The notes beneath the pieces are model-generated. The model made no database searches. It was not told where the DNA came from and was given only the letters and a program-made list of their open reading frames with translations. Below, piece by piece: positions 1-7,150 of a stretch of DNA of 19,211 nt; the first letter of the stretch is position 1; every line of letters begins with the position of its first letter. The stretch lies in the NCBI GenBank assembly GCA_947627075.1, contig CANQUR010000012.1:1-19211 (forward strand). Reading direction: 5' to 3'. Position numbers and translations under genes: made by a program. The stretch comes from an uncultured Clostridia bacterium (GTDB taxonomy: Bacteria > Bacillota > Clostridia > Christensenellales > Pumilibacteraceae).

Positions 1-1443
1 GCGATCGAACTCGAAGGGATAAGCAACTTCAAGAGTTTATGGAATAAGTACCCGCATACATTGATCGAGGCGTCGGGACTAAGCGTAGGCTTACCCGACG
101 GTCAAATGGGCAACAGCGAAGTGGGACACCTCAATCTCGGCGCGGGCAGAGTGGTGTATCAAGACATTACCCGCATAGACAAGGCGATAAAGGACGGCGA
201 TTTTTTCGAAAATCCGCAATTCAATGCCGCAATAGACAATGCGATCGAGAATAATTCGTATTTACACATAGCCGGACTATTGGGAAACGGCGGAGTGCAC
301 AGCTCGATAAATCATCTCTTTGCGCTTTTGGAACTTTGCTTTAAGCGCGGGCTTTTCAGAGTATATGTACATTGCATTACGGACGGGAGGGACACCGCGC
401 CGGACAGCGGCATGGGTTTTATAAAACAGCTCGAGGACAAAATGAGCGAGCTTAAATTGGGCAAGATAGCTTCCGTTGTAGGCAGATATTACTATATGGA
501 TCGCGACAACCGTTGGGATCGCGTCGAAAAGGCTTATAGGTGCGTATTTATGGGCGAGGGCGAAAGGTTCGAAAGTGCCGAGCAGGCGATAAAGGCTTCT
601 TACGACGAGCAAATCACCGACGAGTTCGTTATTCCCAAAATAATAGGCGACTATAAGGGCGTAAATAATAACGACAGCTATATCTTTTATAATTTCCGTG
701 CCGACCGCGCAAGGGAAATGTCGCACGTTATTTTGGATAAGGAGTTTGACAAGTTCAAGCGCGAAGATAAGAAAATTTTCTATGTTGGCATGACCGAATA
801 TGACGCGTCGCTCGATATGCGCATAGCCTTCGGACCCAAGGAAATAAAAAACACTCTGGGCGAATATGTAGCCAATAAAAATCTTACTCAAACGCGCATT
901 GCCGAAACGGAAAAATACGCGCACGTCACTTTCTTCTTTAACGGCGGAGTGGAAAAGCCGAATGAAAACGAAAACAGAATTCTTGTTCCCAGCCCGAAGG
1001 TGGCGACATACGACCTTAAACCCGAGATGAGTGCTTATGAGGTCACCGAAAAGGCGCTCGAAACGGTGGGCAATACAAATATGCTCATAATGAACTACGC
1101 CAACTGCGACATGGTGGGGCATACGGGTATTCTCAACGCGGCGATTAAGGCGGTAAGAGCGGTGGATGAATGCTTTATAAAAGTGGTAAAAGCCGTGCTT
1201 AAAACGGGCGGAAGCGTTATTGTAACCGCAGATCACGGCAACGCGGAATGTATGATAGCAGACGACGGTAAAATAATGACGGCTCACACTACAAATCCCG
1301 TGCCGCTCGTAGTTATAGGAAAGGAATTCGCAGACAAGACTTTGCGGGAAGACGGGGCATTGTGCGACGTGGCTCCTACATTATTGGAGCTTATGGGGCT
1401 GCCCGTCCCCGAGGAAATGGAAGGCAGATCGCTTCTAAAATAA
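1..1443 (+). CDS. gpmI: 2,3-bisphosphoglycerate-independent phosphoglycerate mutase (5' end outside window)
   Basis: Interconverts 3- and 2-phosphoglycerate in cytoplasmic glycolysis and gluconeogenesis using two Mn ions and a phosphoserine intermediate. The frame is open from base 1, so the real start lies upstream; 480 codons are visible out of about 510 usual. Family motifs are clear: LPDGQMGNSEVGH near the left edge carries the catalytic Ser (codon 39 of the fragment). CITDGRDT and VVGRYYYMDRDNRWDR are the substrate-binding segments. YANCDMVGHTG, TADHGNAE and TAHTTNPVP hold the metal ligands of the phosphatase domain. Only about two dozen N-terminal residues, including the first metal-binding Asp, are missing. 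It ends at TAA and converges on yyaC. Identification is secure; upstream partners such as tpiA or pgk cannot be seen. Confidence 0.97.
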   Translation, partial: AIELEGISNFKSLWNKYPHTLIEASGLSVGLPDGQMGNSEVGHLNLGAGRVVYQDITRIDKAIKDGDFFENPQFNAAIDNAIENNSYLHIAGLLGNGGVHSSINHLFALLELCFKRGLFRVYVHCITDGRDTAPDSGMGFIKQLEDKMSELKLGKIASVVGRYYYMDRDNRWDRVEKAYRCVFMGEGERFESAEQAIKASYDEQITDEFVIPKIIGDYKGVNNNDSYIFYNFRADRAREMSHVILDKEFDKFKREDKKIFYVGMTEYDASLDMRIAFGPKEIKNTLGEYVANKNLTQTRIAETEKYAHVTFFFNGGVEKPNENENRILVPSPKVATYDLKPEMSAYEVTEKALETVGNTNMLIMNYANCDMVGHTGILNAAIKAVRAVDECFIKVVKAVLKTGGSVIVTADHGNAECMIADDGKIMTAHTTNPVPLVVIGKEFADKTLREDGALCDVAPTLLELMGLPVPEEMEGRSLLK

Positions 1444-1468
1444 AAAAACCGAGCTTTTTCAAACTCGG
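1442..1468 (-). terminator. Rho-independent terminator of yyaC
   Basis: Read on the minus strand, CCGAG and CTCGG form a short GC stem, with inner TTT/AAA pairs possible, followed directly by a run of T residues (1442-1448 on the plus strand are A). It lies eight bases after the yyaC stop. The stem is short, so strength is uncertain; there is no T-run for the plus direction. Confidence 0.55.
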
Positions 1469-1475
1469 CAGTCAT

Positions 1476-1928
1476 TCAAACATGACTTTTAGCAATCAAT
1501 TTTTCTATAGTATCGGCGACCTTTATCGCAAGCGAATACACAAAGCCGAGTCTTACGGCGGAAAAACGTTTATCCGAAGGTGGAAAGCAGGATGTGACTG
1601 CGGTCACGCTGATATCTCCCACCATTGGCAATTTCTTGTCGGAAGCGGCGCCGGGGAATAATCCTCCGGACGAAACGGATATTTTTCCCACGTTTTCGCC
1701 CACGCACGAATCGACGGCGATGATAGTGGAGCAATGATTTTCCTTTATAAAGGCATAATATTCCTTAAGGTTGAGAGCGGTTATCGGACTTTCGAGGGTG
1801 CCGTAAACATAGGCGGACAGATCGCGTGCTATAAGCAATTGTCCGACCATGGGACCGAGGCAGTCGCCGCCCACAAGGTCGGTGCCTATACACATGACAA
1901 CGGGATAGCTTTCGAACATCTTTTTCAT
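1476..1928 (-). CDS. yyaC: Spore protease YyaC-like protein (DUF1256)
   Basis: 150 residues matching the YyaC/DUF1256 family, which shares the fold of the germination protease GPR and is found in endospore formers. Seen: CIGTDLVGGDCLGPMVG at residues 13-29, VYGTLESPI at 41-49 and IIAVDSCVG at 69-77. D22 and D73 sit in positions resembling the aspartate pair of GPR. The protein is shorter than Bacillus YyaC (about 200). The start ATG (1928) has no clear ribosome binding site; M4 (1919) is an alternative. An AATAAT hexamer ends 7 nt before the ATG without a recognisable -35. Exact substrate in spores is not established; the protease role is a family prediction. It is convergent with gpmI and divergent from the CvpA-family gene. 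Confidence 0.85.
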   Translation of the reverse strand: MKKMFESYPVVMCIGTDLVGGDCLGPMVGQLLIARDLSAYVYGTLESPITALNLKEYYAFIKENHCSTIIAVDSCVGENVGKISVSSGGLFPGAASDKKLPMVGDISVTAVTSCFPPSDKRFSAVRLGFVYSLAIKVADTIEKLIAKSHV

Positions 1929-1932
1929 AAGA

Positions 1933-1962
1933 TTGATTATTCACGCTATTTGAAGGTTTAAT
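1933..1962 (+). promoter_or_regulatory. Candidate sigma-A promoter of the CvpA-family gene
   Basis: TTGATT (1933-1938), an 18 bp spacer and TTTAAT (1957-1962) precede the CvpA-family gene. Its GGAGG ribosome binding site (1971-1975) lies 7 nt before the ATG at 1983. The spacer is one base over optimum and the -10 is imperfect. Confidence 0.45.
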
Positions 1963-1982
1963 ACTCAAACGGAGGTAAAAAT

Positions 1983-2804
1983 ATGATCCTTGACCTATTA
2001 TTTTTTGCATTTATCGTATTATTTGCAGTACTCGGCTTCATATTTGGACTTTTCAAAACGCTCGTATCCTTTTTCGGGTGGTTCATAAGCTTGCTTTTGT
2101 CGTATTTGTTGGCAAAGGCCATTGCCAACGCGTTTTTGAGTCCTGATATGGCATACAAGATCATAAGCGAAGGCGGCTTGTACGATAAGGTATATAATTT
2201 GGTTCCCGAGGGACTTAAGAACATGTCTATGGAATCCATAAGGGCGGCTATTCAGAGCGGCGCAACCGAGGAAACCATAAGAGAAACAATAAAAGCCGAA
2301 TCGACGGGTTTGCTGTATTTCATGTCGTCGCTCATTCAAGGCGCCGTATGCAAGGAAATGTATATAAACAGCGCCATTGAGTCGGTCGGTCAAGTGTTTG
2401 CGCTCGAACTGACTTACAACATTTATGTGATTTTGACCGGTATCGCGTTCTTCTTTATCTTGCGAGTGGTGGTGATGGGACTGTCGTTTATATTCAAGTC
2501 CAAGCTAACGGGGCATGAGGTAAAGTTTTGGGAGCGTCTTGCCGGAATAGCGGGAGGCGCCGTAAGAGGTTTCGCTTACGCGTGCATACTTTTGATGGTG
2601 GCGAACTATATCGCGGGCATATGGCCCAAAATGCAAGAGGAAGTCAATAATTCCAAAGTTAGCGTTCCCGTGACTTCTTGGGTGTCCGACGCCACGGGCA
2701 AAATGATAGGCGGGAACCTTGAAGACAACAAAAAATATGCCAATTTGATAGAGGCTCTCGAAAACAGACTCAAAGAGGAGAAAGACACCGTCGAAGAGCA
2801 ATGA
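1983..2804 (+). CDS. CvpA family membrane protein
   Basis: 273 residues. The N-terminus holds two hydrophobic helices (about residues 2-22 and 26-48), with the GFIFGLFKT turn typical of CvpA. Then comes a soluble segment (about 50-110), further hydrophobic stretches near 109-124, 143-170 and 192-212, and RLAGIAGGAVRGFAYACILL, which matches the conserved CvpA C-terminal R-GG-GA-KG block. The tail is charged and possibly helical. CvpA-family proteins are tied to colicin V production in E. coli and to envelope functions elsewhere; the molecular role here is unknown. It appears monocistronic, with its own promoter and a terminator 20 bases downstream. A GGAGG ribosome binding site supports the start. 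Confidence 0.8.
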   Translation: MILDLLFFAFIVLFAVLGFIFGLFKTLVSFFGWFISLLLSYLLAKAIANAFLSPDMAYKIISEGGLYDKVYNLVPEGLKNMSMESIRAAIQSGATEETIRETIKAESTGLLYFMSSLIQGAVCKEMYINSAIESVGQVFALELTYNIYVILTGIAFFFILRVVVMGLSFIFKSKLTGHEVKFWERLAGIAGGAVRGFAYACILLMVANYIAGIWPKMQEEVNNSKVSVPVTSWVSDATGKMIGGNLEDNKKYANLIEALENRLKEEKDTVEEQ

Positions 2805-2819
2805 TCAATATTAAACAAA

Positions 2820-2855
2820 CAAAAAAACGTCTTATCGGGTGATAAGGCGTTTTAT
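2820..2855. terminator. Bidirectional Rho-independent terminator
   Basis: ACGTCTTATC (2826-2835), loop GGGT and GATAAGGCGT (2840-2849) form a 10 bp stem with one G-U pair. A T-rich tail lies on the plus side and an A-run (2819-2826) serves as T-run for the minus strand. It lies between the convergent CvpA-family gene and the minus-strand membrane protein gene and can serve both. Confidence 0.8.
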
Positions 2856-2868
2856 CTTATGTCGATTG

Positions 2869-3273
2869 TCATATGGTAGGAGGGGGATTGAACGGCGCAA
2901 TATATATCTGACCGAAAGTCACAAGCTCGAATATGACGAACGCTATGATGCATATCAGCAATATGAACGATAAGATAATGGCGATTATGGCTCCCAGATA
3001 TTTTGCGCGAAGTCTTTCCGCAATGGCAAGATAGATAGCTATTATAAATAGGATCGCCATCGGCAAAAAGACGGACGCAAAGACATTCAAGCCCAAAGTG
3101 TGATTTATTTGATATGTGATCACACAGATAAAAAACAATAGCAATGCGATCGTGGAAGCGAGGATCGCTATTTTTGTAAAAAGTTTTGTGGATTGGGGAC
3201 TTCTGTCCTCGAGATCTACCGAATTATTTATAGAATCTTTAAGGCTCATCGACTTGGATAAAAAAGAGGGCAT
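2869..3273 (-). CDS. Hypothetical three-helix membrane protein
   Basis: Up to 134 residues, family not recognised. A polar N-terminus of about 30 residues is followed by three strongly hydrophobic helices (about 32-53, 64-86 and 92-118). The C-terminus is short and ends in a proline cluster (PPP), so it should be an integral membrane protein. Start choice is open. ATG at 3273 has an AGAGGG ribosome binding site 8 nt upstream, but both lie inside the hairpin after rpsT. M9 (3249) escapes the hairpin but has no visible ribosome binding site. The gene follows rpsT on the same strand by 20 nt and has no evident promoter of its own. It shares a terminator with the CvpA-family gene. No function is proposed. 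Confidence 0.6.
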   Translation of the reverse strand: MPSFLSKSMSLKDSINNSVDLEDRSPQSTKLFTKIAILASTIALLLFFICVITYQINHTLGLNVFASVFLPMAILFIIAIYLAIAERLRAKYLGAIIAIILSFILLICIIAFVIFELVTFGQIYIAPFNPPPTI

Positions 3274-3288
3274 AATATAAGCCCTCTT
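3258..3288 (-). terminator. rpsT terminator hairpin overlapping the next gene's start
   Basis: On the minus strand, AAGAGGGC (3288-3281), a 9-base AT loop and GCCCTCTT (3271-3264) form a perfect 8 bp stem followed by six T residues, a textbook intrinsic terminator 5 bases after the rpsT stop. The 5' arm contains the AGAGGG that would be the ribosome binding site of the downstream membrane protein. That protein's ATG (3273-3271) straddles the loop and the 3' arm. Confidence 0.85.
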
Positions 3289-3293
3289 AAAAA

Positions 3294-3812
3294 TTACTCT
3301 TCGTTCTTTTTAGCTCTTGTCCTTTTTGGCTTTGTTTCGGTTTTTTCCGCTTCTTTTTTGTCGGTTTTCTTTGAAGCGCGCTTTGCTTTGGGCTTGTTTG
3401 CTTCTTCCTCGGCTTCTTTAGCGGCTTTCTTTTCGTCGGCTATGCGCTTTGCCTCGGCTTTAGCGGCTTCCTCACGCGCAACTTTGGCGGCACGTTTTTC
3501 GGCGGCTATAGTCTTGTTGTCCTTCTTTATGACGATCTCCTTTTTGCCGCTCTTGATGTCGGAAAGTCTCTTGCTGAGTCTTGCTTTACGATTGTTGGCA
3601 GTATTCTTTGTTATGATACCCTTTGTCACTGCGCTGTCAATAACAGACATGGTTTCGGGCAAAAGCTTTTCGGCGGTCTCGATATCGTTGGAATCCAAAG
3701 CCGAATTGAATTTTTTGATAGCGGTGCGTAGCTCTGCTGTGAGCGTTCTGTTGCGTTCGTTCTTTTTCTCATTGACAAGCACGCGCTTTTTTGCGGATTT
3801 AATGTTTGGCAT
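3294..3812 (-). CDS. rpsT: Small ribosomal subunit protein bS20 with a long charged tail
   Basis: Binds 16S rRNA in the 30S subunit. Residues 1-87 are a standard bS20: MPNIKSAKKRV start, the helix with TLTAELRTAIKKF, and the conserved KGIITKNTANNRKARLSKR block (64-82). The usual protein ends near residue 85-90, but here about 85 more residues follow. They are almost entirely K, A, E, R and T, with AEKRAAK/AKEAEEEA coiled-coil-like stretches and a KPKRTRAKK basic end. An AGGAG ribosome binding site (CTCCT at 3820-3824 on plus) and a good promoter precede it. It is divergent from gpr, an arrangement familiar in Clostridia. The identity is secure; the role of the tail is unknown. Confidence 0.96.
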   Translation of the reverse strand: MPNIKSAKKRVLVNEKKNERNRTLTAELRTAIKKFNSALDSNDIETAEKLLPETMSVIDSAVTKGIITKNTANNRKARLSKRLSDIKSGKKEIVIKKDNKTIAAEKRAAKVAREEAAKAEAKRIADEKKAAKEAEEEANKPKAKRASKKTDKKEAEKTETKPKRTRAKKNEE

Positions 3813-3854
3813 TTGTTATCTCCTAAATGATTGGTCAAAATTTCTAACCTAAAT

Positions 3855-3883
3855 ATTTTAGCACAATTGAAATATAAAATCAA
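3855..3883 (-). promoter_or_regulatory. rpsT promoter
   Basis: On the minus strand TTGATT (3883-3878), a 17 bp spacer ending in TGC (extended -10) and TAAAAT (3860-3855). The predicted transcript start is about 35 nt before the rpsT ATG, leaving room for the AGGAG site. Confidence 0.75.
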
Positions 3884-3945
3884 GTAATAATAACGACTTT
3901 TTCGGAGCAAAATACGATTAAATACGGATTTTTTTGAGGTGACGC

Positions 3946-4719
3946 ATGGAAAAACGTACTGATATGGCGATAGAATTGACAAAAGGGGCGAGCCGTCGCA
4001 AGGGCAAGATAGTTCGCACCGATATAGATCTCGACGAGATCGCCGCAAAAAAATACAACAAAGCGCCCGGAAAATACGTTACGCTCGAGTGCGATGCGAT
4101 AAAGACTCTCGAACGCGCTTATTACAAAAGATTGTCCTCCGCAATAGGCGACGTGATAAAGGAGATAAGCGGCAAGGCAAAGAGCGTCCTCGTAGTTGGG
4201 CTCGGCAATCCCAAACTCACGGCAGATTCGCTCGGAAGCAAAGTTTTCGATCGTCTTGTGGTGACCAGACAGCTCGGGGACGCAATTACGGAAATAAGCG
4301 GTATATGTCCCAATGTCATGGGAGTCACGGGGATAGAGAGCTTCGATGTCATAAAGGGAGTTTGCGAGCGAATAAAGCCCGACCTTGTGATAGCTGTGGA
4401 CAGTCTTTCGTCGGCAACTACGGGAAGGATAGCTTCGGCATTTCAGCTCTGTTCGAGCGGCATAACGCCGGGGAGCGGAGTGAGCAATCATCGTTTGCGA
4501 CTTGACAGAAGTTCGCTTGGGTGTAACGTCATTTCGCTCGGAGTCCCTCTCGTAGTTTATGCAAGCACGATAATAGGAGAGGCGACGGATGAAGCGCGTA
4601 TGAGCGACGAAATAAGGGGACTAATAGTCACGCCCAAGGATATAGACCTTTTGGTGGAGGAGTGTGCCGACGTTATCGCGGCAGCCATAAACGGCACGTT
4701 TGCGAAATTCGACGAGTAA
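3946..4719 (+). CDS. gpr: GPR endopeptidase (spore germination protease)
   Basis: Cleaves the small acid-soluble proteins (SASPs) that coat spore DNA when spores germinate. 257 residues, shorter than Bacillus GPR (about 370) and at the low end for the family. Seen: RTDMAIE at residues 4-10 near the start, where the pro-segment processing site of the family lies, and VLVVGLGNPKLTADSLGSKV (81-100) containing D94. Also seen are MGVTGIES (125-132), LVIAVDSLSS (147-156) containing D152, GITPGSGVSN (172-181) and SLGVPLVVYAS (197-207). D94 and D152 correspond to the two aspartates proposed as catalytic in Bacillus GPR. A GAGGTG ribosome binding site lies 5-6 nt before the ATG. I could not define a sigma-G promoter by eye. 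The first gene of a co-directional run with murI and ku. Confidence 0.93.
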   Translation: MEKRTDMAIELTKGASRRKGKIVRTDIDLDEIAAKKYNKAPGKYVTLECDAIKTLERAYYKRLSSAIGDVIKEISGKAKSVLVVGLGNPKLTADSLGSKVFDRLVVTRQLGDAITEISGICPNVMGVTGIESFDVIKGVCERIKPDLVIAVDSLSSATTGRIASAFQLCSSGITPGSGVSNHRLRLDRSSLGCNVISLGVPLVVYASTIIGEATDEARMSDEIRGLIVTPKDIDLLVEECADVIAAAINGTFAKFDE

Positions 4720-4751
4720 CAGTATAAAAAGCGGTGGAATATAATGCTTGT

Positions 4752-5414
4752 ATGGTCATAGGTGTAATGGACAGCGGGATCGGCGGTTTGACTACGCTTT
4801 CACGTATGATGAAGGTGTGCGGCGGCGATTACATATTCATAAGGGATAACTGTTCCTACGGCGACAAGGATGACGCTTTTGTGCTCAATAGGACTTTCAA
4901 AGCCTGCGAAAAACTGAAAAGTCGAGGAGCAAGCATAATAGTGCTCGCTTGCAATACCGCCACAAATGTTGCAATACAAAGGCTGCGTGAGCTCGACGCC
5001 GGTTTCAATTATATAGGGGTGGAGCCTGCCGTAAAGCCCGCCCTATGCAGTTGTCGAAATGTAGCTGTGGCGCTCACCCCCGCCGCTGCGAGACAAGAAA
5101 AATTTCGCGAGCTTATAGGATCGAAAAGCGACATGATAAAGCTCATCACAAGAGCCGAGCTCGCTCCCGAGATAGAAAGGTCGTATTTTGACGCAAACGA
5201 GCTTAAATCGCTCGCACGCAAGTTATATACGGAATGTCGAGGTTGCGACGGGCTTGTGCTCGGATGCACACATTACATATTCTTAAAGGATTATTTATAC
5301 GATCTGGATCCTCGTATGAAGATATTCGACGGCAATGACGGAGTGGCGAGGCGGCTTTATCGCTTTACCGGCAAGATGGGTGCACCCACGGTGAGCTTCG
5401 AAAGACTTATGTGA
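4752..5414 (+). CDS. murI: Glutamate racemase
   Basis: Makes D-glutamate for peptidoglycan in the cytoplasm. The ATG at 4752 gives 220 residues; a GTG at 4734 would add six. The GGTGG just before 4738 could be a ribosome binding site for the ATG, though the spacing is long (about 14). Seen: VMDSGIGGLT (5-14) with D7 and S8, ACNTAT (66-71) with catalytic C67, EPAVKPA (91-97) and LGCTHY (170-175) with catalytic C172. The usual PYG turn reads CSYG. Typical MurI is about 265 residues, so this one is short, but both catalytic cysteines are present. It lies 32 nt after gpr, suggesting a shared transcript. Confidence 0.93.
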   Translation: MVIGVMDSGIGGLTTLSRMMKVCGGDYIFIRDNCSYGDKDDAFVLNRTFKACEKLKSRGASIIVLACNTATNVAIQRLRELDAGFNYIGVEPAVKPALCSCRNVAVALTPAAARQEKFRELIGSKSDMIKLITRAELAPEIERSYFDANELKSLARKLYTECRGCDGLVLGCTHYIFLKDYLYDLDPRMKIFDGNDGVARRLYRFTGKMGAPTVSFERLM

Positions 5415-5462
5415 TCGAGTATCGATTTTGTGCATTTTTCTCATAATAAGATGGGAGGATGT

Positions 5463-6293
5463 ATGGCATACAAATGTAATATAAGCTTCGGGCTCGTCTA
5501 TATTCCTATAAAGCTCGTCGTAGCGGCGGAAGATAACGATATAGGCTTCAATATGATAGACTCGAAAAGCGGCAGTCGAATAAAATATGTAAAGACCAAC
5601 GAAATGGGCGAAAAGGTGGAAAACTCGGATATTGTCAAAGGCTACGAATACGAGGAAAACAAATATGTAGTCTTTTCGGAAGAGGATTTCGAAAGACTCA
5701 AAACGCCGAAGGACAAGAATATAGATATTCAATGCTTTGTTTCCGTCGACGAGATACAGCCCGTCTATTATGACAGACCTTATTATGTGGTGCCGACGGG
5801 CGCCGAAAAAGCCTTTGATGTGCTTGTCAAGGCTATGCGCGAGACAAACAAGGCGGCGATAGCAAAGACCGTGCTCGGAACGAGAGAGACGCTCATTGCC
5901 ATACGTTCGATAGGCGGTGCGCTCATGCTCAACACGCTCTACTTTCATGACGAGATCCGCGCCTGTCCTTATAAGAGTTCCGAAGAAGTCGGCGGAAAGG
6001 AACTCGAACTTGCCAAATCGATAATTTACGAAATGGAGGAACATTTCGAACCGGAAAATTACAGTGACGAATACCGCGAAAGATTGCTCGAAGCCATTCG
6101 CGCAAAGATAGACGGCAAGGAGATCTCCGAGCCGAAGGCGGCGAGCGGCAAGGGTATATCCGACCTCATGGAGGCGCTTCAAAGGAGCCTCGACGAGCAG
6201 GCGTTGAGAAAGAAGGCGGTGCTCAACGCAAAAAAGAGCATGGGCGAAAGAAAACCAAAAAGCGTAAAAAAAAGAGTGGCAAAAAGCAGTTAA
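5463..6293 (+). CDS. ku: Ku protein, DNA double-strand break end binding
   Basis: Homodimeric ring that binds DNA ends for non-homologous end joining, normally with ligase LigD. 276 residues from ATG 5463, chosen because MAYKCNISFGLVYIPIKL is the family N-terminus and GGGAGG precedes it. Seen: YEYEENKYVVFSEEDFERL (about 61-79), YYDRPYYVVPTG (about 102-113) and the long helix containing ETLIAIRSIGGALMLNTLYF. The lysine-rich C-terminus (KKAVLNAKKS, KPKSVKKRVAKSS) resembles the basic tails of bacterial Ku. No ligD is in the window. It lies 48 nt after murI and may belong to the gpr transcript, which would fit the spore role known for Bacillus Ku/LigD. Confidence 0.94.
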   Translation: MAYKCNISFGLVYIPIKLVVAAEDNDIGFNMIDSKSGSRIKYVKTNEMGEKVENSDIVKGYEYEENKYVVFSEEDFERLKTPKDKNIDIQCFVSVDEIQPVYYDRPYYVVPTGAEKAFDVLVKAMRETNKAAIAKTVLGTRETLIAIRSIGGALMLNTLYFHDEIRACPYKSSEEVGGKELELAKSIIYEMEEHFEPENYSDEYRERLLEAIRAKIDGKEISEPKAASGKGISDLMEALQRSLDEQALRKKAVLNAKKSMGERKPKSVKKRVAKSS

Positions 6294-6317
6294 AAAATAA
6301 AATTTCGACTGCTACAC

Positions 6318-6346
6318 TTTACATCTTCGCTTATATTTGATATAAT
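6318..6346 (+). promoter_or_regulatory. recF promoter, predicted leaderless transcript
   Basis: TTTACA (6318-6323), 17 bp, then TATAAT (6341-6346) with an extended TGA just before it. Only six bases separate the -10 box from the recF ATG at 6353, so transcription should start at or within a base or two of the start codon. No ribosome binding site exists upstream. Confidence 0.75.
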
Positions 6347-6352
6347 AAAATC

Positions 6353-7150
6353 ATGTATGTGACCGAGCTTACGGTTGTCGATTATCGCAACTATACAAAA
6401 CAGGTCGTGCATTTTTCCGACAAGATCAATTTTGTGGAGGGAAGAAACGCACAGGGCAAGACCAACCTTTTGGAGGCGGTCTATTTGTGCAGTGTGGGAA
6501 AAAGCGCCCGAACGCCACGTGACAGAGAGCTTATTTGTCACGACAAGGACAGGGCGTATATCAAACTGACGGTAAAAAAGTCGTACGGCGAGGACAGAGT
6601 GGAAATAGCGTTGGACAAGGCGACGGGCAAACGCATAGCAATAAACGGGATGCCCATTTCGCGCATAGGCGAGCTTATGGGAGTGGTGTCCACCGTATTC
6701 TTTTCGCCCGACGAAATGAGGATAGTCAAGGAAGCGCCCGCCGACAGACGAAGATTCATGGATATAGCGCTTTGTCAAATGTCTCGAACGTATTTTTATT
6801 TGCTTACGCGTTATAACAAGGTGCTAATGCAACGCAATAAATTGCTAAAAAGCGGCTCGGTCACCGACGACGCTCTCGACGTATGGGATATGCAACTCGC
6901 CGAAACGGGCAGCAAGATAATAAAGACGCGCCGCGGTTTTGTTGAAAATCTGAATGAGATCACGCGCGAGAGTCATGAATTTTTGACCGACGGCAAGGAA
7001 ACGTTGAATCTCGGTTACGAGTCTATAGATGGCGAGAACGCCGAAGAAATAAGGTACAATTTTTCAAAAAAGCTACTTTGCGATAGGGCGATCGACTGCG
7101 AGGCTATACGCATTCCGGTCCGCACAAGGACGATATTTCGTTCAAAATAG
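6353..7150 (+). CDS. recF: RecF, N-terminal part (frame broken near 7084-7100)
   Basis: RecF is a cytoplasmic SMC-like ATPase that helps load RecA at single-strand gaps. This frame starts MYVTELTVVDYRNY, has the Walker A region FVEGRNAQGKTNLLEAVYLCSVGKSART (about 24-51), then FSPDEMRIVKEAPADRRRFMDIAL (about 122-145) and YNKVLMQRNKLL. After about residue 245 it loses similarity and stops at 7148-7150. The expected GYTHSGPHKDD block is encoded in the next frame (see the following entry). Together the parts give about 361 residues, the normal RecF length, so a single missing base is the simplest explanation. The start is at a predicted leaderless promoter. recF here is next to ku, not in the usual dnaA-dnaN-gyrB block. 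Confidence 0.9.
   Translation: MYVTELTVVDYRNYTKQVVHFSDKINFVEGRNAQGKTNLLEAVYLCSVGKSARTPRDRELICHDKDRAYIKLTVKKSYGEDRVEIALDKATGKRIAINGMPISRIGELMGVVSTVFFSPDEMRIVKEAPADRRRFMDIALCQMSRTYFYLLTRYNKVLMQRNKLLKSGSVTDDALDVWDMQLAETGSKIIKTRRGFVENLNEITRESHEFLTDGKETLNLGYESIDGENAEEIRYNFSKKLLCDRAIDCEAIRIPVRTRTIFRSK

Noticed and set aside
277..1287. 336-codon minus-strand open frame opposite gpmI
   Set aside because: Antisense shadow of a highly conserved enzyme; no motif or ribosome binding site.
3880..3945. Sigma-G promoter for gpr
   Set aside because: Expected from biology, but I could not find a pair of hexamers with acceptable match and spacing by eye.
5295..6182. 295-codon minus-strand open frame opposite murI and ku
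   Set aside because: Antisense shadow crossing two clear genes.
6283..6315. AGCAGT/ACTGCT inverted repeat after ku as a terminator
   Set aside because: Six-base arms with a loop of about 20 AT-rich bases and no T-run; too weak to call.
7066..7072. A AAA AAG slippery heptamer in phase in recF, a possible programmed -1 frameshift giving full-length RecF
   Set aside because: A -1 slip here meets TAG at 7084-7086 five codons later, so it cannot join the two RecF parts; the needed shift lies after 7086, where no slippery motif exists.
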